Source: Sycobia sp. Sy_11
Taxonomy: Eukaryota > Arthropoda > Insecta > Hymenoptera > Epichrysomallidae
NCBI GenBank assembly: GCA_018907035.1
Contig: JACCIC010000048.1
Coordinates: forward strand, 1,023,001-1,087,000
Direction of reading: 5' to 3'
Length of the DNA: 64,000 nucleotides
Below, in pieces: positions 12,294 through 23,373 of this stretch (positions within the stretch are counted from its first letter, which is position 1; every line of letters begins with the position of its first letter). The position numbers were made by a program, and so were the translations under genes. The notes under the pieces were generated by a model. That model was not told the origin of the DNA. It was given only the letters and a program-made list of their open reading frames with translations, and made no database searches.

Positions 12294-12539
12294 TATTGCT
12301 AATACCAATAAAATTACCTGCGGTGGCTCCGGGATGGCCGCTGGCGCTGGATCGGCCTGATGATATACGGCAAGCGGTCGACCTTCCAGTTGTCGACTAG
12401 GCGGCCGTGCTGGAGACACCACCAGGCGTGGACGCACCAGTATCCTCAACATATTTGATAGCTCCTGCTCGGCGACGAACAAGTCGCGCTGCGCCCGGGT
12501 GAGTTGCCGACGGAACATATTTTTCGATTTATTCGACAC
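12294..12539 (-). CDS. unidentified small ORF at the 3' side of element 1
   Basis: An open frame of 82 residues starts at 12539 and is rich in Arg, Pro and Ala, with an N-terminal basic stretch and an LTRAQRDLFVAEQELSNMLR segment that would form an amphipathic helix. I do not recognise a family. It lies on the same strand as element 1, after the retropepsin-like frame, and its GC content is higher than the surroundings, so it is probably part of the retroelement or of another element nested in it. Whether it is expressed cannot be judged. Confidence 0.3.
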
Positions 12540-12977
12540 TTTAAGATTCAGCGGTTTGTTAAGGACTGATTAATTTTCGTTACTTCTGATCCTAATTTGC
12601 ATGTCCTTAATTAAACCTCTCGGGGGTTAATTCTCTATTTTCTTTAAGAGGGCATCAACCCTGTTCGCTCTTAATTTTCGAATTATATATATATATACAT
12701 TTGTCGTCGGTCGACTCTTGTAATGTTGATGTTGCGACATGAATATAAATGATCGAATTTTTTCGGTAAAATAAATGAATTTATTAATATAAAATATTTA
12801 TTGCAAATAATTTTTTTTTTTAAATAAAAATAAATTCAGTTATTTTTTTAAAAAAAAATAAATTCAGTTATTTTTTACAATTATTTATTTTATATTAGTA
12901 GAGTATACGAATAAATATAATATAACCGTTATATAATTTAAACTTCTACGATATAATAAATCAATTTAACATAATAT

Positions 12978-13483
12978 TTATATATTTCTTTCCTTATAGT
13001 TTTCATCCATGGGATCTTCGGAGTCGGTGGCGGTATATATCCCTTCATCATCTAACCTAGCGATGACTCTTCTGACTGCTTTATGATGTAGTCGTCTGTT
13101 TTCCCGGCGGCGTTCTTTGGCTGTCGGACTTCGCTGGTTGAAAAGGATTCGATAGCCGATCTTATTTATTTCCGCCATGCCAAAAATAATGTTCACTGGT
13201 TGTTCTGGTATTATGGCGAAATTGCTAATTCTTGTCCTCTCTTTGCAGGTGTACTCCACCTTGAGCGTGTATGTAGAATCGACTTTGACGAGATTGACGG
13301 TGTATAATGGATCCCGCTTAAGATGGAGAACCTTAACCTTAAAGCTTCCCCGTATACGCGTTGAGCACTACGTCGTTCAAAAGTCCTGCCGATCTCTGCC
13401 GAAGCCGTGGTCATCAGTGTCCCAGTATTAATGAGTGCATGGAATTGAATTCCATAGCACTTAATGGGAACACTGAGTTTCAA
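12978..13483 (-). pseudogene. retropepsin-like ORF downstream of integrase (element 1)
   Basis: The first frame starts at 13483 and shows a retropepsin-type opening, FHALINTGTLMTTASAEIG, where the catalytic DTG is changed to NTG. A frameshift near 13335-13360 is needed to continue into the second frame (to 12978), which carries the expected second half: a beta-strand-rich segment and PVNIIFGMAEINKIGYRI, resembling the conserved IxG-D-x-L block near the C-terminus of retroviral-type aspartic proteases. A basic tail follows. Element 1 already has a conventional protease before its reverse transcriptase, so this is a second, accessory or foreign, domain. Confidence 0.5.
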
Positions 13484-13820
13484 GAATTGACGGCAGAGCT
13501 CTTGTTCGACAGGGTGCTGCGTGATGACTGAGCTCTAGGGCCTCTGGACGGCCCTTATATAGTGGTTTCACGGTGGTATATTACCTAGATTATTATACTT
13601 TTGACGTAGACCCTTAATATGGATGTGTTTAATAATTCATCCTTTATTATCTTTCAGGTCATATATAACTGGCGATATCTTCCTGAAGATAATATACGGA
13701 CCCAGGTATTTTGGATACTAGTGTCATTGGAGCTAGTTTTGCGTTAAATACGTCTATTTTATTTGATAATTCGTGCGACCGTTTATAGACACAATCGCCA
13801 ACTTCCGGGCTCCATTTTCG

Positions 13821-14791
13821 TCATTTTTGGTCGTAGTAGTATTTTTGTTTTTGAAAACTTCTAGCTAGTTGGCTCCATACTAGTTCTATTGTTTCTTGTA
13901 TTTTCTTGATACGGTGCTCGGCGGTAATATTGGATTTTTGGCCGAATTGTTGGACAAGAGACCCAGGCGCTCTTACTTCTCGTCCAAAATTTACATAAGC
14001 GGGTGTAAAACCCGTCGTTTCGGAAGTAGGCGTGTTGTATGCGAATTGTAGTTCGGATAAATAGTAATCCCATGTTCTATGATTTTTCTCTATGTATTGA
14101 AAAATCATTGTTTTTATTACTTTATTCGCTCGTTCTGCGGGATTACATCGCGGCATGTATGGTGGTGTTTTCCGATGAGCTATTCCGGTTTTCAACAGCA
14201 TTTCCGTAAATTCTTTTGAGAAAATTGTCTCCCATAATCCGAAATGATAATTTTCGGACATCCAAAACGTAATATAACTTGTTTTACTGCCTGAGTTATA
14301 GCCTCGGCAGTTGCTTTAATTAAGGGTTTTAGTTCAACCCATTTCGTAAATTTATCCTTCATTACAAGGAGGCATGTGATTAATTTTGTCGATCTCGGGA
14401 GTGGTCCTATGTGATCTACTGCGATGATATCCCAGGGTTGCTCGACTGAAGTTGCATGCAGTTTTCCGGCGGGTGCCTGTTGTTGAGATTTAAATTTTTG
14501 ACATTTTTCGCAGTTTCTTACATATTTCACTGTTATCCGGAACATTCCCGGCCAATAATAATTTTTTGCAATTTTAGCTAGTGTTTTTGCGATTCCTAGA
14601 TTTCCGGCTGTCGGATCATTATGTACTTCGTTTAGTACTTTATTTTGTTCGAATCTCTTCACACAAAGTTTCCATTGTAGATTTGTCATAGAATAGATAG
14701 TATCATTGAAATCTAAGGTATGCAGTATGCGTTTGTCCAGTCGGCCATTTTTTATACAAAAATCTGGATAGTTTTCGGGATCACTATCCAC
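13821..14791 (-). pseudogene. element 1 integrase, frameshifted
   Basis: The frame from 14791 gives a zinc-binding region in which the second His has become Asn (HNDPTAGN where gypsy elements have H-x6-H) but the CEKC pair is kept. The core follows: first Asp in IIAVDHIGPLP, second in ISDYGRQF. A shift near 14200-14250 is then needed to reach the second frame, where the catalytic Glu appears in NPAERANK. The protein would insert the element cDNA into the genome. The lost zinc ligand and the frameshift indicate it is inactive. Confidence 0.85.
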
Positions 14792-15222
14792 ATTTTTGTA
14801 TGCTTTTTCATACCAATCTTCTATTTCATCTCGGTGGCTCCGACTGCTACCGGCTGTTGCGACAGTGTGTCCGCGAGTAAGTTATCTGTTCCTGGACGAT
14901 ATTTTATTTCAAAGTCGTATTGGCTCAAATCAAATGCCCATCGAGCTAGACGTCCAGACGGATTTTCGATGTTATTGAGCCATTATAACAATCAATGGTC
15001 TGTTAATACTATAAAATGGTATCCTTCCAGATAATTACGAAATTTCCACACGCCCCATTTAATGGCTAGGCATTCAAGCTCTGTGGCGGAATAATTTTTT
15101 TCGGCGGGAGTCAGCGTTCTACTAGCAAAAGCGATAACTCTTTCGCTATTCTCATACGCTTGTGTAAGCGGTGCACCCAGTTCTTCTTTACTGGCATCCG
15201 TTTGCAGGATAAACAGGCGACT
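14792..15222 (-). pseudogene. element 1 RNase H region, degenerate
   Basis: Between the reverse transcriptase and integrase frames the minus strand still encodes RNase H landmarks in pieces, such as an 'ASRTLTPAEKNYSATELE'-like stretch around 15070-15140 and a 'GVWKFRNYLEGYHF'-like stretch around 15010-15055, interrupted by stops. This domain would degrade the RNA of the RNA-DNA hybrid during reverse transcription. Confidence 0.6.
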
Positions 15223-16122
15223 TCAGTCTGGACAGAAAAGGATGGGTGCGTTTGTGAGACGTTGCTTAATTTTGTCGAACGCTTCTTGCTCTGCTTCTCC
15301 CCAAGTCCACTTAGCTTTTTTCCTAGTTAAGCGGTGTAACGGTGCGGCAACATTCGAGATATCCTTCAAGAACCTTCTATACCATGATATTAGACCCATG
15401 AACCGTTGGATTTCTTTCATGTTTCTCGGTGGTGCTAAATTAAGTACAGCAGTTACTTTCTCCGGATCGGTTTGTAGACCATTTTTATCCACAATATGTC
15501 CTAAATATTTTAGGCTTGCACGGGCGAAATGGCATTTCTCTGGATTTGGCTTTAATTTCGCTATTCTTAAATGGTCGACAACTTTTTTTAATTTTTCCAA
15601 ATGCTCCTTGAATGTAAATGAGACTATCATGATATCGTCGAGATATGCAAATGCATAAGGTGCTATCTCTGGAGTGATTACTCTGTCTAATAGTCTTTGA
15701 AACGTAGCCAGTGCTGAATGCAAGCCGAACGGCATTACGTTGAATTCGTACAGTCCTTTTCCGGCGACGGTAAAGGCAGTGATAGAGTGGCTTTCCGGTG
15801 TTAATGTGACTTGCCAATATCCATTCTTTAGATCCAATGTTGATAGATATCGGGCTCCTTATAATTTGTCTAGTGTAGCATTAATTTGTGGTAACGGGTA
15901 GGCGTCCTTTTTCGTAACTTAATTTACCTTTCTGAAGTCCACACAGAATCGCGCTTTTCCATCTTTTTTCTTTACTATTACTACCGGTGAGCTCCATGGA
16001 TTGCTTGATGATTGAATCACGTTTTCACTTAGCATTTTATCAACCTCCTGATTGATAACTTCTTGCATGGCCGGATTTCTCGGTCGATATTTCTGTTTTA
16101 TAGGAGCTTTCTCCTCTAACAC
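15223..16122 (-). pseudogene. element 1 reverse transcriptase, interrupted
   Basis: The frame from 16122 carries the fingers motifs PWSSPVVIVKKKDGKARFCV and ends at a stop at 15919. The main frame resumes at 15837 with MDLKNGYWQV (catalytic Asp), MPFGLHSALATFQRL and the active-site box AYLDDIMIVS, followed by the thumb and connection text FMGLISWYRRFLKDIS. This is a typical Ty3/gypsy polymerase that would copy element RNA into DNA. The internal stop and the small gap between frames make it a pseudogene. Confidence 0.9.
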
Positions 16123-16128
16123 GATTTC

Positions 16129-16596
16129 CTATTGCAGGAGAGTAGTTGGACCTTTAATATATTGAAATTTGTCCATTTCTTGTTTAAAGAACATTATTAA
16201 TTCTTTCTCCTCGGCGATACTGAGATTTTTAAGGCCTCTGGGTGTTTCGACTGTACAAACCTGATGTTTTTGACAGGTAGACAACTTTGTAATTTCGGAG
16301 TTGTTTAGTGTTATTCTTATTTCTAATTTTTCGAGTGCGTCTATGCCTAATAGCATATGTTGGCTTAATTCTTTCATAACTAAAAATCTTTGTTGGATGC
16401 GTACTCCTTGTACATAAATCGGTCCGGATACATCTTTTCCTAGATTGATTTCGGAACCGTTGACTAAGACTGCCACGTGGTTGTTAGGTTCACTATGCCA
16501 TTCATATTTCATACACGTTACACTCAGCTGCTCGCTTACGTATGAGCTTACTGCACCGGTATCTAGGAGTGCTAGTACTCCGTAATCGCCAATCAT
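16129..16596 (-). pseudogene. element 1 aspartic protease
   Basis: The frame from 16596 starts GDYGVLALLDTGAVSSYVSE, the retropepsin active-site loop (LDTGA), and continues to HMLLGIDALEKLEIRI, the conserved second-half motif. The region ends just before the polymerase frame, as in gypsy pol. It would cleave Gag-Pol. The domain looks intact but lies in a broken polyprotein. Confidence 0.85.
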
Positions 16597-16631
16597 AACC
16601 TTTAGAAAGTGGCGGTTATCTGTTTCTTTAT

Positions 16632-17763
16632 TTAGTTGTTGTTGAAGGGCCGAGCTGGATTCGGTGTGGGCTCAGCCCTCCTGGCGTTTCCCGATGGATG
16701 AGACTTGCAGTCGCGAGTATACACATTATCACGATCACAGTAGGAACAAAAAATCTTCTGTTCGTTTGTACATTTAAAACGGTCGTGGCCCGTTTGTTTG
16801 CACTTCCAGCAACACTTAATTCTGTCGTACATAGTAGATATTCTTTCGTTATATTTTCGAACTTCGTGTTTTCTGTTGTGTGGCTCTATGGTGTGTATAG
16901 CTACATGACTACTCGCATTTTGCTGTTTTTACACTGTTTTTTGGTTTCTATGTATTCCTCCACTAACTGCACTATCTCGGAGGTAGACGTAACATCGTCA
17001 CGGCGTATATGAAGACGGTATTCGGCGAGCATGTTGTAATGCATTGTTTCTGTTTTTTGCTCCTCTGTAAATCCTCCTCGACGTCTCATTAGTGTGATCA
17101 ATGAGTTATCTAATGCACGGATGTCCTCATTAGATTCCTGTATTCTGTTATGAATCTGTCTGTCTAGATGATGACGTTCGCTTGGCGACAGATAAAGTTT
17201 TCTTAGTCCTTCTTCTAATTCCGAAAACGTTTTAAAATTGGAGGCATAATTCCTATGCCACAATTGAGCATCACCTCGCAATAGTTTCGGGAATCCATTC
17301 AGAATTTGTTGATCGGATAAGTTATATGCTCTTTTTAATTCGTGAATCCTTTCGAAGAAAGAATGTAGGTTTTTTCCATTGAAATGGCAGTTCCATTTCC
17401 TCATTTGATCCATTACTTTTGCGGTTTCTTGTGCAGCATGCCATAAGGTGTGTTCGATGCAGGACGTGCAATGACAGGACTGGAAGTTGAAGCGGCAGTT
17501 TATTGATTAAGAAGTTGCATACGAAATTGTCTAAACTCCTTTTCGATTTCTGCCAAATCTTGAGTACGGTTGACATCTTTATTGAAGTCTTTTTCGTCTT
17601 CGGGTTTATCACTATAGAGCTCCGGGTGAGCTCGTACATAAACAATTAAACATTGTCGCAAATACGCTTTTGTGCCATCTATTGGCAAATTATTTTTTGC
17701 GAGCTCGTTTTCTATTTGCTCTTTCGATAATTTATAAATCCAGCTAACTCGCGGATTTGCCAT
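16632..17763 (-). pseudogene. element 1 gag
   Basis: The start at 17763 (MANPRVSWIYKLSKEQIENE) resembles a SAP-type helix-extension-helix often found at the front of insect gypsy Gag proteins; this frame stops at 17500. The capsid-like region is in another frame (17413-16901), with LLRGDAQLWHRNYASNFKTF and a helical tail. A third frame (16832-16632) carries a perfect CCHC knuckle, CWKCKQTGHDRFKC, and a second, damaged knuckle in which the His is replaced. Gag would package element RNA. At least two frame breaks are required, so it is nonfunctional. Confidence 0.82.
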
Positions 17764-18134
17764 TTTAGCCGGATTTTAATTTTATTTGAAATGACAAAAT
17801 ACAAAAAATATATTGTGTAATATATTTTTTTTTTTAATTTTCTGGAATGAAAAAAATAATTTCTTTTTATTTTATCTACGAGAAAACTATTAATTCAGTT
17901 TTCTATTTTCAAAATGATCCATTTTATTATAATTTCGATGTGTGTTACTTCGTGCTTCGGCTCAACCCGCCTTAGCACCTAGTCGCTCAGCACGCCACTA
18001 GGCTCTTTTCACACAAATCAAAAAATGCTGTTTCTGTATAATAATTTTAAAAATTTCTGTTTAAAGAAATTATTCTAAAATTTCAGAAATAATAAATTTT
18101 ATTCAAATGTAAATTTTACGGATTTATTATACTA
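17764..18134 (-). other. element 1 5' leader with a structured two-hairpin unit
   Basis: This lies between the primer binding site and gag. Most is AT-rich. An island at 17952-18002 folds (minus strand) into CCTAGT-loop-ACTAGG and GTGCT-loop-AGCAC hairpins with GTGCTGA and GGGTTGA loops, closely matching hairpins at 26181-26232. Its position suggests a packaging or dimerisation signal, but that is inference. Confidence 0.6.
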
Positions 18135-18152
18135 GTCCCTGTTCGGACGCCA
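18135..18152 (-). promoter_or_regulatory. primer binding site of element 1 (tRNA-Lys type)
   Basis: On the minus strand TGGCGTCCGAACAGGGAC directly follows the ACA end of the 5' LTR. It matches the tRNA-Lys3-type primer binding site used by many retroelements at all but one base, so minus-strand synthesis was probably primed by tRNA-Lys. Confidence 0.85.
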
Positions 18153-19126
18153 TGTACCGTTCCTATCCCCCTCGGGATAGCCTACGCGATATTTTCTAGG
18201 GTAGTTTGAGAGGGGAGAAAGTATTTCGTGATCGGACGGTGGATCAGGAAAATAATTGTACAAGTACACAGTATATTTTTAGATAATAAAATATAAAAAC
18301 AAATTTATTCAGTAAACCTCCTTCTATTTACAAGGTGTTCTGAAACAGAAAAAAATACGTAACACAAAATTAATTACTAGACGATAGTTGTTAACTAGAT
18401 TTATATATAATGATAAATACTAAGTTCGCGTTATTTTCCGTGATGCGTATATTATCCGGCGCTATTTACCGCACGGATACCCGGTGTTATTTTCCACGCG
18501 GGGAAATTACAAAACGTGAAAGGTAGAATTTATATAGGGAGCAATAAGGTAAACTTAACTCCGCTTGTCTTTTGAGGAGCGCCTCGCAACCAGGATCACG
18601 TTTACTCAGGGAAAGGTAAAATTATTAGCCATCTGTTTTTTGAGGAGCGCCTTGCAACCAGGATCACGTTTACTTCAGGACAGGTAAAGCTATTAGTCAT
18701 CTGTCTTTTGAGGAGCGCCTCGCAACTAGGATCACGTTTACTCAGGAAAAGGTAAAATTATTAGCCGTCTGTCTTTTGAGGAGCTCCTCGCAACAGAGAT
18801 CAAGCTAATAATTTCGGAGTAAATAAGTGTAATGGATAAGCAAACGGCTGGTCTTTTGAGGAGCGCCTCGCAACCACGATCACGTTTACTTAAGGACAGG
18901 TAAAGCTATTAGACGTCTGTCTTTTGAGGAGCGCCTCGCAACAGAGATCAAACTAATAGTTTCGGATAGGATTTTTAAGCAGGAATTTATTGAACTCTGG
19001 AAAGATTTCTAGCTCCGGGAGGAGTTCCTGTGAATCAACTTCGGAGCAGTTGATTCACCGGGCGAACTCCCGATTTTGCTTTTGGCAGGCCCTTTTATAG
19101 GGAAATACTCATATAATTCTGTCGCC
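18153..19126 (-). repeat. element 1 5' LTR (longer copy)
   Basis: It is homologous to 10406-11170 but holds six copies of the 70-bp unit centred on CTTTTGAGGAGCGCCTCGCA (about 18565, 18635, 18705, 18775, 18850 and 18925) against three in the other LTR. The tandem units sit upstream of the transcription start in element orientation and so probably act as promoter or enhancer repeats. The true outer end may lie beyond 19126, where homology with the other LTR stops. Confidence 0.85.
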
Positions 19127-19288
19127 GCTCGTGTAATTTCTGTTATTTAATTTTTAATTTAAAAATTTTATTTCTTTTTATAATTTTCAATTAATAAATA
19201 CATTAATCGGCTGTATTATATTTAGTTTCTATGGATATTTTCATTAATTTAAAATTTTGTTCATTTACATACATGCTTTTTTAATTAA

Positions 19289-19959
19289 GGGGACATCTCT
19301 AGTCTTTTTGCATAAATTTTCAAAATTTTTTTCTTGCAGTAAACTTTATTATCACACTACAATTTTTTTTATATTAAAAAAATACATATTGAAGTCTGCA
19401 AAAGATTTTTTTTTTCATTTTTCATCCAATATGGCCCAGATATGGCTGCCACAAGGAAGCTTGCTTTTTTTGGCTGACATTCATATCTTGACACAGGAAG
19501 CTCTGATATGAAAAATTCAATAAGCATATTAAAGTATAAGAAAGTGGCTGTAGCCCGTACTAGAATTATGAATATTCGATTACATTTGAGCACTTTTTTA
19601 AACAACATAACCTCAAAAAATAAGCCGAAAATTAGAAAAGCCCGCCATTTTGTTTTTAGTTTACTTAAACTTCTTGATTTTAGTACCGGCTATAGCCACT
19701 TTCTTATACTTTAATATGCTTTTTGAATTTTTCATTTCAGAGCTTCCTGTGTTAAGATATGATGTCAGCCAAAAAAAAGCAAGCTTCGTTGTAGCAGCCA
19801 TATCTGGGCCATATTGGATGAAAAATCAAAAAAAAAAAATTTTTTTTGCATTGACTTCAATATGTATTTTTTTAATATAAAAAAATTGTAGTGTGATAAT
19901 AAAGTTTACTGCAAGAAAAAAATCTTGAAAATTTATCGAAAAAGACTAGAGATGCCCCC
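19289..19959. mobile_element. foldback/MITE-like element with about 280-bp inverted repeats
   Basis: The left arm (19289-19567) and the right arm (19676-19959) are near-perfect reverse complements, beginning GGGGACATCTCTAGTCTTTT and GGGGGCATCTCTAGTCTTTT when read inward, with a spacer of about 108 bp. The arms pair at about 90% or better, with small indels in A and T runs. No transposase is present. A clear target duplication was not identified (the left flank is TTAA, the right flank AATAA). Confidence 0.85.
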
Positions 19960-22380
19960 AATAAACAAATTGTTTATTCATTTCATTTAAAACAATTGAA
20001 TTGTACTTCTGTCGACTGCCCATATACAAATTAATAAATAAATAAATAAATAAATTAATAATTAATATTATTAATAAATTAATAATTTATTAATTCATTT
20101 CATTTAGCCAATTTAAATAATTTCTTATTGGACAATTAATAAGTTTTTTTTAAATTAATATAATTTCGTACCATTTAACTTAGTTAATGCATTTAATTAT
20201 ATATTTTTATAATGAAAAACAGCTGTTTATGTTAAAGAAAGATTTCGTTCTTTGGATTTGAAGAAATGTATTTATCTACAATTATCACATTTTTGTTTCA
20301 ATGGAATTAAAAATACCGGAAAAAATTATAGATTAAATAGATATATATTTTGATATGCTCTATGATTTTGTTTTTAATTTTATTACAATTTTTTTTATTT
20401 TCTGAAATAAATTAGAAAACCGTGATTTTGATAGAGTTTTCATGGATTTGGGAATAAATATTTAATGTCCGTCTACAATTTTTGTGATATTCGTAAGCTG
20501 CCGTCCAAAAAATATGTATAAAAATTATCTGAAAAATAGGGGACAGAGAACTAACTCAATAGGAAAATGTGGGGCATGTTGGACACCCTTTTTTTATTCG
20601 CATTTTAAAAAATTCTATAGAATTTTTTAGATAAAAAATACAGCTTGAAAGTTTAGTAACTAAAGATACTTAGATATTCTTATCGTGTTACAGTACCTTT
20701 AGCAGCGAAGCTTTTGTGCTTTGAAAATTACAAAAGCTCGCATCGGACTCTGTCAAATAATCGATTAATAAAAGATTTTCTAACAAATTAAACGAATGAA
20801 AAATACAGCTCCTGACCCTACGAGAGTGCACCATGCGACATATCCATAGTGTTACAGTTTTCCGAATGTGCGCCCTTTGTTAGTAGCCATTACAATGTAG
20901 TTGTCATTCACTTTTGTATCAAAATCTTTTGACATGGTAGTACCTCTGGTAGAATTACGATCAATGAAAAATGGTTCAAACCGTAAAAAATGAGCAACTA
21001 AAATGGATACAAATATTAACATTTTTCTTTATTAGTAAATGGTAAGAAAATACGATATTTTTTTATTGTAAATAGGAACCATATGTCTAAAAAATAGTTA
21101 GTAATTATAAAATGTAGAATATTTATTCTGAGCTTATAAAATTAAAATGGTAATGTAAATCAGTAATTTTATCGCAGTACAAAAAAATCAATTATCTTAT
21201 TTACGATTTAGCATCGGGAAATATAAGTTCCATAAAAAAATGTTCAGTAAATAAAATATATGCATTAGTAAAACTATAAAAATTTTACAAATAACTTAAT
21301 TAATTTAATTCAATCTACAATATTTATTTGATATATTCTGTTAACAACAAAAGATACGAATCCTTCATGATTTTCGTGATTAAATTATTCGTACCGCAAG
21401 TTTCTTGTGTGGTATTTGTAATGAACCACTGAGTATATATATGTATTATTTTAAAAATGTTATGCATATCAAGTGGCGCGGTAGCGCCACGAAGGCCAGT
21501 TTGAGAAGCGCCGGCATAGCATGGCCGCTACACTATTTACTTCTAAATTGAAAGTGTGAATTTTCAATCAATGAAAAAAATTATTTATCACTTCTTTATA
21601 GATGATTTTCCAAAGCATATCTACTATTTACGAGCTAAAGATTCGTTTCCCGCCAGTATTTTTGGCTAAAAAGCAGTTTTTAATATAAAACTCCATTTGT
21701 CACTATAGAAAATGGTCAGAAACACTTTTCTTATATATATAGTAATAGCAAATACACAGCAAAAATTTCCAGCAGTCAGATCGTTCAAACTGTAGCAAAA
21801 GTTCAGCAGTAAGACATATGTATACAATAGTAAGATACTTTAATATATAGTATAGTAAGACGTTTTAATATAATAATAAGTATACAGTACATATATAAAC
21901 ACAGCAGATAAAATGATGCCTGATAATGCAGCAGATGACATGAAAACCAGTATTTCATCAAATCAAAGTTAACTTCTAGTTTACATTCGCCAGTTTTGAA
22001 TGAAGTAATTACTTTTTTTAAGTTAAGTTACATTTGTACATTTTGTTTCAAGTTGAACAAGAAGATTTATATTATTATTATTGATGTGCAAATATCATTT
22101 ACATAAGATTTATATTGTGCATACATTAAAAACTATGGACTAATTTAAATAATCGTTCAAAATATAAACCCCATAATTAGAATTATTAATTCTAATATTT
22201 TATCTAATATTGGATATACCATATAATTAAAATGAACCCGGACTGATGCATTTAAACTCCGCGCGTAAACTGCATCGGTAAAATTTTTTTTTTCTATATT
22301 GTTACAACCTATCTTGATGTCCGTGTGAAATTTGAACGCCATATCTCCATTAATGTATGTTTTTCAGCTGTTTGTTTAAG
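19960..22380. other. AT-rich intergenic stretch
   Basis: No reading frame or known repeat is recognised. One GC-rich hairpin, GTGGCGCGGTAGCGCCAC at about 21474-21491, is a perfect 7-bp stem with a GGTA loop in otherwise AT-rich sequence. Otherwise nothing is seen. Confidence 0.5.
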
Positions 22381-22390
22381 ATGCAAAAAG

Positions 22391-22745
22391 TTTGTCCGGC
22401 GATATTGACTATGGAAAAAAAAGTTGATCCACGAGTTGGCTTGAAATTTTGTGTTTCCAATGAAATTACGGCTGATTGTGTCTGATTTTTTGGCCAAATA
22501 CAAAATGAAAGTCATCGCTCAACCACTATATTCGCCAGATTTGGCTCCCTGTCACTTTTTCCTCGTTCCGAAACTCAAAAATCCGCTTCGAGGAACGCAC
22601 CATGAGTCCATTGAAGCCATAAAAAGTAATTCACTCAATGAACTGATGGCAATCCCGGATGAGGCTTACAACAGGTGTATGAACAATTGGATTAAGCATT
22701 AGCATGCTTGTATTAACTAGAAAGGAGCCTATATTGAAGGCGATA
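22391..22745 (+). pseudogene. mariner transposase relic (copy 4), internally deleted
   Basis: The plus strand begins with a mariner-type N-terminus near 22411 (MEKKVDPRVGLKFCVSNEIT) and after about 20 residues jumps, in another frame, to the C-terminal catalytic part: LAKYKMKVIAQPLYSPDLAP, CHFFLVPKLKNPLRGT and NNWIKH, then GAYIEGDN. About 250 residues between are missing. The last catalytic Asp is replaced by His in APCHFF. It is a deletion derivative; inverted repeats were not resolved. Confidence 0.7.
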
Positions 22746-23373
22746 ATAAAGATTATATATATGTATATATTTGATAGTTTGATTACAATAACTATATGTT
22801 TATATATTTTAAATCAATAATTTTTTTTGACTTTTTGATTCCAATGTAAAATATTGAATTTTTATTAAATATAGTAGTTGGAATATTAAAATAAAGATAC
22901 ATGAAATAATTTTGTAATACGAACTTTATTTCAAACGAGGAAAGCAAAGAAGTCTGTTCAAACGAAAGGACGACACAAGACTAACTACAATACTCGAAAT
23001 TGAAAATTCAGCAAGCTTTTGTGAGAAGTTTCAAACCTATTAAGAAAACTTCAGGCACATAAACAATAAACTCATAAATCATTTACCGCGCAGAACAGCA
23101 TAGACGCAGATCGTAATAAGACTCAGTGGACAGATATGTTTACATACCTTTTACAAGACTGTCCAATATTTAATTTCAAGTACTTTTCGCTTTATTATTT
23201 ATAGAAGGCGAAAATAATCTAACATGCCCTCTCAAAAATTACTTATGTAAATACAATAATACTAGCATCCCTCGTCTCGACTTCGCCCGCGATAATAATT
23301 TAACCGATTTCCTAAAAAATTCAATAATATGTAAGTAAAAAGAACTCTATATATCAAAATCTATATTACTATA

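Larger units (their letters stand above)
10406..19126 (-). mobile_element. Ty3/gypsy LTR retrotransposon, element 1 (degenerate)
   Basis: Two long direct repeats (10406-11170 and 18153-19126) flank a minus-strand retrotransposon with gag, protease, reverse transcriptase, RNase H and integrase in gypsy order. The end of the 5' LTR is followed by an 18-base primer binding site. All reading frames contain stops or frameshifts, and the LTRs differ at many bases and in tandem-repeat number, so the insertion is old. No convincing target-site duplication or polypurine tract was found, and 11171-12977 contains extra material, including a dispersed repeat, so the 3' end may have been rearranged. Confidence 0.88.

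Noticed and set aside
13353..13372. A further GCGTTGA hairpin (CGTA..TACG) inside the retropepsin-like frame of element 1
   Set aside because: It lacks the GGC..GCG frame of the family and overlaps coding sequence, so it is probably coincidental.
10406..19126. An envelope gene in element 1, which would make it an errantivirus-like element
   Set aside because: The frames beyond integrase show a retropepsin-like fold and a small basic ORF, not a signal peptide, fusion peptide or membrane anchor.
22510..22530. CGCTCAAC match to the hairpin loop on the minus strand
   Set aside because: It is part of the mariner coding sequence and has no flanking stem.
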